The notes beneath the pieces are model-generated. The model was given only the letters and a program-made list of their open reading frames with translations. It was not told the origin of the DNA and ran no database searches. This document shows positions 21,839 to 30,300 of a stretch of 45,121 nt of DNA, one piece after another; position 1 is the stretch's first letter; each line of letters starts with the position of its first letter. The DNA comes from an uncultured Bacilli bacterium (GTDB lineage: Bacteria; Bacillota_I; Bacilli_A; RF39; UBA660): positions 1 through 45,121 of the forward strand of contig CANQYE010000009.1 in the NCBI GenBank assembly GCA_947627995.1, written 5' to 3'. Both the position numbers and the translations under genes were made by a program.

Positions 21839-24800
21839 ATTTTAAATCAAACTTACTAACAAATTTAACTAATTTTGGAACTCCCTTTTTCACTACAAAA
21901 CAAAAATCATTTTGTATTTCTTGTTTAACTTCAGGTATTCTTTTTGTAACTTTTAAGAAATATTGATCATCAATACCATTTCCAATCCATATTCCATTAC
22001 TATTATTCACCGAATTTTTATACCATTTTTCCATTTCATATGTTTTTATTTTATCAAAACTATCGGCAAAAACATAATTAATAATTCCCATATCTGTTAT
22101 ATTTTCAAATATTACATTAAAATGGTTTTTATTTTCTTCATTAAGTTTGTTTTGAAAATTATTTACTCCTAAAATTATACATAAAACTGGTTTTATATTT
22201 GCGAATATATTTTTATTATAATTATTATTTTTGAAATTTTCATAATTAACCTTGACATATTTTAACAAGTTATCAAAAATCTCATTAAAATTATTATCAT
22301 AATAATTATAATATTTCTTTGAATTTTCATCCAAATTAAACTCCAAAGCGTTTATTACTATAACGTTAAAAATATTAGTTACTAAAATTTGGTTAATGAA
22401 AGGATTTATAAAATTTTCTAATTGAGTTATATCATTTGTTGTTAATAAGTTTATTTTATCTTTTATAAAATCATAATTAATTATTTCTAATTCATTTTTA
22501 TCAATTCCAATTACAATGTTTTTACTTTTACCGACTTCAGATGCTATACTTTGATAATCAACCACTTCCGGTAAAACCGGAATTGGCAAAGCTTTAAGCT
22601 CTGGACTTTGTTTGAACTTAGTTGACATATTATTAATATATGAAATAACATTATCTTTTTCTGTTACTAAAGCGGTTTGAAATTCATAAATATCATCCAT
22701 CTTGATAATTCCTCGCCCAAAAATATGTGCTGGATATTTTTTAAATACATTACCTAATATTGTCGAATAATCATCATTATCATTCTGTTGTAAGACAAAT
22801 ATTTTAGAAAAGTTTTGTTTTAATTTAAAACGTATTCCATTTGGACTTATTGAAGTAATCATAAAATATATACCATATTTTGTACAATCCCTTGAAAGAA
22901 TAGTTATTTCATCATCATAACTTTCATACGTTTCATAAAATGCATCATAATTATTAATAATTATAATAATAGCTGGTATTTTTTCTTGGCTATTTTTTAA
23001 ATAATTTCTAAAATCTCCTCCAAGATTTGCAAATAATTTTTTTCTATCCGCAATTGTTTTAGAAATCATTTTAAAAGTATTTTTTATTTTTTCTTCTTCA
23101 TTAATATGAATGACATCACCTACTATTTTAAAATCTTTAAAACATTTTAAGATTTCTGCCCCAAAATCTAAAATATAATAGTTAACTTCCGTCGCATCAT
23201 AAAATAATTGAGAAGAATAAATTGTAGTTGTAATAAAGTTTTCTTTACCAGATAAAGATGCTCCATATACTAATACATTACCAGTCTCTGTAAAGGGAAT
23301 AGTTAATAAATATTGCTTTTGTTGATCTGGAACATCATATTCGCCAATTATTGGATTAATTTCAAAGTCCTTTTTTTGATAATTATATTTATTTATTAAA
23401 GCTTCAACACGGATATCACTCGGCATTTTTGGTAACCATAATGGCTGCACATTTATATTTTCATGATTAGCAACCTCATTTAAATATTTCAAAACATTAA
23501 TTAATTCTTCGCCATTGGCATTGGATATTGTTTTCTTTTTAATAGTATCAACTTTTTTTTGAATGTAACCAATATTGTCTATAAATAATAAAGATGAATC
23601 AATAGTTTTATTAATTTTATCAGAAGGAATATATTTTCCTCCAGTATATGCAGATTGTCCTAAAACAAATATTTCATTTAATCCGACTTGTAAATAAAAT
23701 CTACCCGTTTGTTTTAAGTAAGCAGCATCTGGGCATTGTATAACTTCATTACTATCAGATTTTTCCGAAACTTTTAAACAAACACGAAAACGAGTATTAC
23801 TCCATATTTGTGAATCTACTATTCCACTTGGCTTTTGTGTTGCTAAAATCAAATGTACACCTAATGAACGACCAATTCTAGCAGTAGAGATTAATTGTTC
23901 CATAAACTCTGGTTGTTGCTGTTTAAGCTCAGCAAATTCATCGGAAATAATAAATAAATGAGATACAGGTTCATCAACTATTTTATCTCGATACATTTGT
24001 TGGTATTTATATATATCTATCGTGCTTTCTCCAGTTTTTTCACGAGCTTCATTAAATATTTTTTGACGTCTTTTAAGTTCACTTTCAATAGATGCTAAAC
24101 TACGATTAATTTCATTAGCATCTAAATTGGTTATTGTCCCTACTAAATGTGGTAGTTTTAACCCGATAGTAGAGTTTTCAAATGCACCGGCAAGTCCACC
24201 ACCCTTATAGTCTATTAAAATAAATTGTACTTCATAAGGATGATAGTTTATTGCCATTGATAAAATATAAGTTATTATAAATTCAGATTTACCAGAACCA
24301 GTTGTTCCGGCAATTAAGCCATGTGGTCCATGATATTTTTCATGTAAATCTAAACTGATTTTTTCTCCACTTTTACCATAACCTACTGGTGTTTGTAAAG
24401 ATAAGATTGGTGAGTTTTTTAACCAGCGATTTGAAGCATTTAATTGTTCAACCTTACCGACACCAAACATTTCTAAAAAGCCTAATTTTTCTGGCAATTG
24501 TCCATCATTATTATTATTGAATTCAATTGGAATATTAGCTAAAGTTTTACTGCATTTATATAAATTAAATTTCTTATTAACTATGTTGAAATTTTTTTTA
24601 TTATTTAAACTTTCATTTGATAAAATTTCACATTTATCGCTATTAACATTAATAAATTGTTGACAAGTATCTGGTAACGATGTCATTTTATCATTAATAA
24701 CTAATGTACTAAAACCATAATATTCTTTTGTATCCAAAAGATTTTTAATAAAATCAAAATTTCTTACTTTTTTAAATGTATCAGTAATTACTAAATAAAC

Positions 24801-26444
24801 AGGATTATATATTTTGCTTTCATTTTTTTCTTCTTTTCTTTTAGAAAAAATTCTTTCTAAATTATAACAAACCTCTTTATATTCTTCGTTGGTAGCAGCA
24901 AAAAAACGTACAGTTTTATCATCGGAAAAAGAATGTGGTAAAATTTTTAAATAATCATATTTCCACGCATTTTCTTCATTAGTAAATAATACTATTTTTA
25001 AATTATCATAACTATGAAATGTAATTAATTGTAATATAATATTTTTTAACAAAGTATCACATAAGCTTCTTTTCCCGACCATAGCTGTTATATAAGTTTT
25101 AATGAAAGAATAAACAATAGGAACATTTTTTAATAATTTTTCCTCTTTCCCAAGCTCATGAACCATATCCATAAGATTATCCTCCGTCATAGTAAAATGT
25201 TCTTCTGGATAATGTATATCAATAATCATTGGCGTTGTACCCATTCCTAAACTAACGTTTAGGAAATCTTCATCCATAACTCTTCTTTCCCATAAATTTG
25301 ATTGTTTATTTAAAATTATTTTTTCACATTCATCTAAACTAGGATTTGCATTAATTAAAATTTTGCTTTGTTCTAAAATCTTATCATTTATTTCCTTACG
25401 CTTATTCTCAATATATTGACTATATTTCTCTTGACGTTTTTTTTCTTTCTTTAATTTTTGCTTCTTTTGATATTTTCTAGTAATTGTTGGCCATATAAGC
25501 ATGCTCGCAACCATAGCCACACAAATAACTAATGAAGGAAGCGCTGAAGACCAACTAGCCCCATTATTCATAACGTTATTAACAGCTGTATATCCCATAA
25601 CTATTGAAGTCATCGACATTGTTAACATCGGTCCAATTGTTAATAGCATAGGCATTTCATCATTTTCTTCTTTATTAGGTTGAGCATCAATATTTAAAAC
25701 AAATTTATCGATTTTATATTTAAATCTAGGATTTTTATGAAAATAGTCATTTTCATTATATAAAGGTATTTCAATTTCTTCTTCAGGTTCATTAAAAGGC
25801 AACTCAGCATCTTTCTCTAAAGTAGAACCAATTATTTTACAACTAACTAAATTATTAGGATTATTGACAATTAAAACATTGCGCCCATTTATAAAAGCAT
25901 ATATAATTTTAAGCCCATAAATAAAAATTATATCCCCAAATTCTAATGCTTTATTTAAATTATTAGCATTAATATTATTAAGGTAAACTAGCGAATTTTC
26001 AAACGGAATGACTTTGAAGCCTTCCTCATCAAAAATTATTTTAGCATGTTTATCACTAACTATTCCAAAATCATACTTTAAATCACAATCATTGCCTTTT
26101 CCAATTATAAACTCTTTAGCTTTATAATCTGTAATTTCATACACTAAAACATTGTCATCCATATAAGGCAAACAATAAAGATAGAAAAGTTCAGACTTTT
26201 TCTTATTATAGATAGGATAAAGTGTAAATGTTTTTAATTCTTCTTCTATTACTAATGAATTACTTCTTTGAAGAAAAATATCACTATTGCTAACTAGCAC
26301 CCATTTACCATTTCTTCCTTCAATATTTATTAAATTTTGCTCAATACCATTTTCATCATTTTCAGAAATCCAAAAATTACCATAAACATTATTAGGTAAA
26401 TTTAAATAAGTTATTTTTTCTGTTTTAATAATTGCTACTTTCAT
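21837..26444 (-). CDS. essC: Type VII secretion ATPase EssC
   Basis: This is the motor of the Firmicutes type VII system, a membrane ATPase that exports WXG100 and LXG-type proteins; 1535 residues is close to S. aureus EssC. Order: N-terminal FHA-like domains (about 1-200), two membrane segments (about 262-285 and 298-320), then FtsK/SpoIIIE domains. Domain 1 has Walker A GTTGSGKSE with Lys719 and a Walker B in LFIISDEFAEL near 834. Domain 2 has a degenerate loop, GASLSGKEN: Lys1067 is kept but Glu1068 replaces Thr/Ser. Domain 3 has no recognisable P-loop. This matches the known pattern of one active and two degenerate domains. AAGGTG precedes the ATG. It is the last gene of the locus. Confidence 0.95.
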   Translation of the reverse strand: MKVAIIKTEKITYLNLPNNVYGNFWISENDENGIEQNLINIEGRNGKWVLVSNSDIFLQRSNSLVIEEELKTFTLYPIYNKKKSELFYLYCLPYMDDNVLVYEITDYKAKEFIIGKGNDCDLKYDFGIVSDKHAKIIFDEEGFKVIPFENSLVYLNNINANNLNKALEFGDIIFIYGLKIIYAFINGRNVLIVNNPNNLVSCKIIGSTLEKDAELPFNEPEEEIEIPLYNENDYFHKNPRFKYKIDKFVLNIDAQPNKEENDEMPMLLTIGPMLTMSMTSIVMGYTAVNNVMNNGASWSSALPSLVICVAMVASMLIWPTITRKYQKKQKLKKEKKRQEKYSQYIENKRKEINDKILEQSKILINANPSLDECEKIILNKQSNLWERRVMDEDFLNVSLGMGTTPMIIDIHYPEEHFTMTEDNLMDMVHELGKEEKLLKNVPIVYSFIKTYITAMVGKRSLCDTLLKNIILQLITFHSYDNLKIVLFTNEENAWKYDYLKILPHSFSDDKTVRFFAATNEEYKEVCYNLERIFSKRKEEKNESKIYNPVYLVITDTFKKVRNFDFIKNLLDTKEYYGFSTLVINDKMTSLPDTCQQFINVNSDKCEILSNESLNNKKNFNIVNKKFNLYKCSKTLANIPIEFNNNNDGQLPEKLGFLEMFGVGKVEQLNASNRWLKNSPILSLQTPVGYGKSGEKISLDLHEKYHGPHGLIAGTTGSGKSEFIITYILSMAINYHPYEVQFILIDYKGGGLAGAFENSTIGLKLPHLVGTITNLDANEINRSLASIESELKRRQKIFNEAREKTGESTIDIYKYQQMYRDKIVDEPVSHLFIISDEFAELKQQQPEFMEQLISTARIGRSLGVHLILATQKPSGIVDSQIWSNTRFRVCLKVSEKSDSNEVIQCPDAAYLKQTGRFYLQVGLNEIFVLGQSAYTGGKYIPSDKINKTIDSSLLFIDNIGYIQKKVDTIKKKTISNANGEELINVLKYLNEVANHENINVQPLWLPKMPSDIRVEALINKYNYQKKDFEINPIIGEYDVPDQQKQYLLTIPFTETGNVLVYGASLSGKENFITTTIYSSQLFYDATEVNYYILDFGAEILKCFKDFKIVGDVIHINEEEKIKNTFKMISKTIADRKKLFANLGGDFRNYLKNSQEKIPAIIIIINNYDAFYETYESYDDEITILSRDCTKYGIYFMITSISPNGIRFKLKQNFSKIFVLQQNDNDDYSTILGNVFKKYPAHIFGRGIIKMDDIYEFQTALVTEKDNVISYINNMSTKFKQSPELKALPIPVLPEVVDYQSIASEVGKSKNIVIGIDKNELEIINYDFIKDKINLLTTNDITQLENFINPFINQILVTNIFNVIVINALEFNLDENSKKYYNYYDNNFNEIFDNLLKYVKVNYENFKNNNYNKNIFANIKPVLCIILGVNNFQNKLNEENKNHFNVIFENITDMGIINYVFADSFDKIKTYEMEKWYKNSVNNSNGIWIGNGIDDQYFLKVTKRIPEVKQEIQNDFCFVVKKGVPKLVKFVSKFDLK

Positions 26445-26481
26445 ACTTACACCTTTTTTTCTTTTTTTTATTTTAAATCAA

Positions 26482-26913
26482 TCATTTTTCATTTAAAATA
26501 TTGATTGCTTCATTATATTTTTCTACTCTTTTTAAATCTTTTTCTGTAACAACATCTAATCTTGTTAAATCCTTATTATGCTCTAAATCAACTAATTTTA
26601 CTTTTTTGGCTATTTTATTAGTTTTAACTTTTTTAATATATTCAAAATATGGCATATTTTTAGGTTTAGTTAATAGTTTTAATGCATCAACAACTTCTTT
26701 AGAAAAGCCCATATCTAAAAGTTCTTGTTCAGTAGTATCAGTATCCTCCAACACATCATGTAATAAAGCAACTATAGTTGATATTTCATCATCCATTTGC
26801 TCTGCAATATGAAAAGGATGAAAAATATAAGGCATATTAGCTTTATCATATTGACCATTATGTTTTTCATATGATAAAATCAAAGCTTTTTTTGTTAAAT
26901 TACTGTATATCAC
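26482..26913 (-). CDS. HD-domain (p)ppGpp hydrolase-like protein
   Basis: The 143-residue protein matches the N-terminal hydrolase domain of RelA/SpoT and small alarmone hydrolases of the MESH1 type. Metal ligands are His32 (in FHPFHIA), His52-Asp53 (ALLHDVLEDT) and Asp109 (LVDLEHNKDL). No synthetase domain is present. The expected reaction is removal of pyrophosphate from (p)ppGpp or a related 3'-pyrophosphate nucleotide. It starts with GTG, overlapping the upstream gene by four bases with AGGAGG nine bases before it, and lies between the effector and essC inside the type VII locus. It could be a housekeeping passenger, a regulator, or protection against a nucleotide-pyrophosphate toxin. Confidence 0.85.
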   Translation of the reverse strand: MIYSNLTKKALILSYEKHNGQYDKANMPYIFHPFHIAEQMDDEISTIVALLHDVLEDTDTTEQELLDMGFSKEVVDALKLLTKPKNMPYFEYIKKVKTNKIAKKVKLVDLEHNKDLTRLDVVTEKDLKRVEKYNEAINILNEK

Positions 26914-27143
26914 TTTTTCATTCCTCCTTTATTTTTTCGTTCTTGTATAATTACATTTACTTCTTCGTTTGATATTTTTTTAAACGATATAATATCATCA
27001 ACAAACATAGAATATATATGTTGATTTGGTACCCAATTACCTTCTTCATCTAAAGAATATACCAATAAATCATTTACAACCATAACTATTCCGCCTGTTT
27101 CCCTAACATAAAATTCTACCTTTTTTAATTTATTATTTTCCAT
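26910..27143 (-). CDS. Small unknown protein after the effector
   Basis: I do not recognise this 77-residue acidic-to-neutral protein. It looks like a small mostly beta protein (VEFYVRETGGIVMVVNDLLVYSLDEEGNW) with a basic tail. GAGGCGAAATT precedes the ATG, and its stop overlaps the HD gene start. Placement directly after a large polymorphic effector is where an immunity protein would be expected; that is inference from position only. Confidence 0.65.
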   Translation of the reverse strand: MENNKLKKVEFYVRETGGIVMVVNDLLVYSLDEEGNWVPNQHIYSMFVDDIISFKKISNEEVNVIIQERKNKGGMKK

Positions 27144-27312
27144 AATTTCGCCTCAATTCTAATCCTATTATACCATCTGGGACTATAACTTTGGATTGAT
27201 TCTCTTTCATTTTTTAATTTGCAAAAGACTTTAGTTGATAAGTAATATCAGCTTCATGTATTTGAGCTTGCTCAATTTTATTAGCTACTATTGTACTTAA
27301 AATGCTTGCATC

Positions 27313-30300
27313 TTACTGAATGCTTTCGAGCAGCTTCAAATTATTTTTAGCTTTATATTTTGATGTATCTGAAACTTTAAACCCATTTTCACCATTAGTA
27401 AAATTAGGTCTAACTACATCAACAAGAAAGTTGTTATTATTTATATTAATAATATTATAAGCATGTTGTTGTTTTCCATATTTTCCACCAATAACAGTAC
27501 ATTTTATACCCATACGATCTAATAATTCTTTATACATTATTGAAAAACCAATACAAGTCGACTCTTTGTCTATTAAACCAGTTAAACTATTAAAATTTTT
27601 AGTTCTCTGGATTTCTGGACCAGGATTTGGATTATATTTAATATTATTTTTTAAATAATCATAAGCATAATGTGCTTTTTCTAAATCGCTCCAATTTGGA
27701 TCAATGCCATTTTCAAAATTATTAATTTCCGACATTATCTCTTTCAATTCAGTGGTTGTATAAGTAACAAATTGCCGTTCTGGAGTTACATTAGGAGATT
27801 TCAAACCATTCATAAATTCTTCCGTATATCCACCAATAACTCTAACATCAACATTACTAGGTATTTTATTAATTAAATCCATAGTAAGATCTTTTGTATT
27901 ATTAATTTCTATTAAATATTTTTTAGATATATCATTATTATTTATTATTTCATTTATAATTAAATTTAAATTATTATTATCTCTATATAAATAATCATAT
28001 CCATCATAAGTCAAATTAACATCAAATTTAGGCTTATCAAATTTAGGCTTATCTAATAATGCATTATTAGCATTTTTAGGTTTCAAATCTTTAACATTAA
28101 TAATTTCAGGTTTATTATTACTATTTTTTCTATTAAATAAGTTCAGAAAGAATGCTGAGCTCGGATGTATAATTCCCATTTGACTATTGTTTGTAATAAA
28201 ATTAGAAATTTTTGTTTTTACTAAACTTTTTATCTTAGATTCATTAACATAAGTTTTTTTTGTATTTGATTCACTATTTATATTTAAATATTTAGCAATA
28301 TCCTCTTTAGTAATAGTTCCTAATAAATCTCTTACTGATCGAGTTATTACACTTGAATCACCAGTTTGAAAATAATGTTTTAAGCTAATTAAACCATTGT
28401 TATGTTTTTGATCTTGAGTTTTTATTATAAAATCAATTATCTCATTTGGATTGTTAGTTTTTTTAGCATTTGATTCACTATTAATATTTATATTTAAATA
28501 TTTAGCAATATCCTCTTTAGTAATAGTTCCTAATAAATCTCTTACTGATCGAGTTATTACACTTGAATCACCAGTTTGAAAATAATGTTTTAAGCTAATT
28601 AAACCATTGTTATGTTTTTGATCTTGAGTTTTTATTATAAAATCAATTATCTCATTTGGATTATAATTGTTTTTATTTTTATTTTTATTTTGGTTATTAT
28701 TAGATCTAAATTCAAGATCACCAACAACTCCATTAACTGATGAAGCATAACCTAATATATATTTTGGATCAATTAAAACTTTACCTGTATTATTTCGTAT
28801 TAATACGTTTTCTTCGCTTAATCCTTTTGGAATAGCAACTATGTATACTCCATCAGTTGGCTGAAAACCTTCAGAGTGTGTACCAACGTTTTTCATCTTC
28901 ATTACAAAATCAAATAACGATTCACATTTTATAGTTGTGTTATCAAGACGTTTGTCTCCACCCTGCATTTTAACTCCGTTGACAATTAAACCATTTTGAA
29001 AAATGTTATCTTTATTCATACTATGTCCTTTATGAATTCTTATATCGTATTTTCCGCTGTCAAAAATGTTTTTAAAATAGTTGCCAAATTCGTTTGACAT
29101 ATATCCTTTATTATTTAATATTAATAAAGTTTTAAATCCACCTTGCATTATATTTTGTGCTTGATTATAATCAAAAACTTGGAAACCATGACTTGATTCA
29201 ACATTTTGGGCATCAGATAATACAGTATTTAATAATAAATCCATATCGGCTTTTTCTTTTAATAGTTTTTTTAACTTTCTTTGATCTGAAAATTTTTTAT
29301 CCAATTTATAATTAATATCTCTTATTTTTTTATTTAATTCATCGTATTCCTTTGCAAATTCTTCAATGCTGCTATAATTTTTTTGGTTTTTAAAAGCGTC
29401 AAAATTTACAAAGCCGGGCTGATTGCTTGTCATAAAAGCAATACCTTTTTTGGCAAGAGAGGATATTTTAGAAAAATTAACATTAACATTTTGAGCATTT
29501 TTATTTGAAAAATTTACATAAAGGTTATGAAATATATTTGATATATTCTCAATACAAGATTTTACCTTTTCATATGAATTTGATAAAGAGTTTTTTAGAG
29601 CATTAACGCTATTATTAAATAAATTAACTTCAATTGCCATTGAATTCATTATATTTTTCATTTTCATTTTAAAATTTTCTAATTTAGAAGATAAAGAATC
29701 TATTGAATAACTATCATATTGCTCTTTACTTATTTCCTTATAAGTCAATTGCCCGTTTTCCATTGTTAAACCTAAATATACTTTTTCAGCACTACTTTTA
29801 TCAAAATAATAGTCTCCCTCATAACTTACGGCATTATCAGTGATTGCTCGATATCTAAAATCAGTAATACTTTCGGAACTTGCATTAAATTTAACCGCTA
29901 CTAATTTTGATGCTATTCCATTTAAATTAACTATTACATCTTGAGCAGCAGGAAGTCCTGGAAAAAAATAACTTTTATTTTTCCCATATGATTTTAATTT
30001 ACCACTAGCTCCTACATAGCCGCTTTCTAAAATTTTATCTGCAGAATTTTCGCTTGTGACATGATATAATCCATTATCTTTTATTTTATTAAATATATCG
30101 CTATTTTTAGTAATTTTACTTGTTTTTATTCTCGCAAAAGATGTAACAAATGACGCTAATGCCCCTTTAGCAGTTTCTTTTAAACTAAACATATTATTTA
30201 TTACATCATTAATATTAGTCTCAATATCATTTAAAGTTGTATCAACTATATCAGAAATAGTAGTGCTATTTGTATAATGAATATTTTCAACTATATTTCT

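Noticed and set aside
28275-28662. CRISPR array
   Set aside because: Two long coding repeats without regular short repeats and spacers; no cas genes. No CRISPR seen anywhere in the window.
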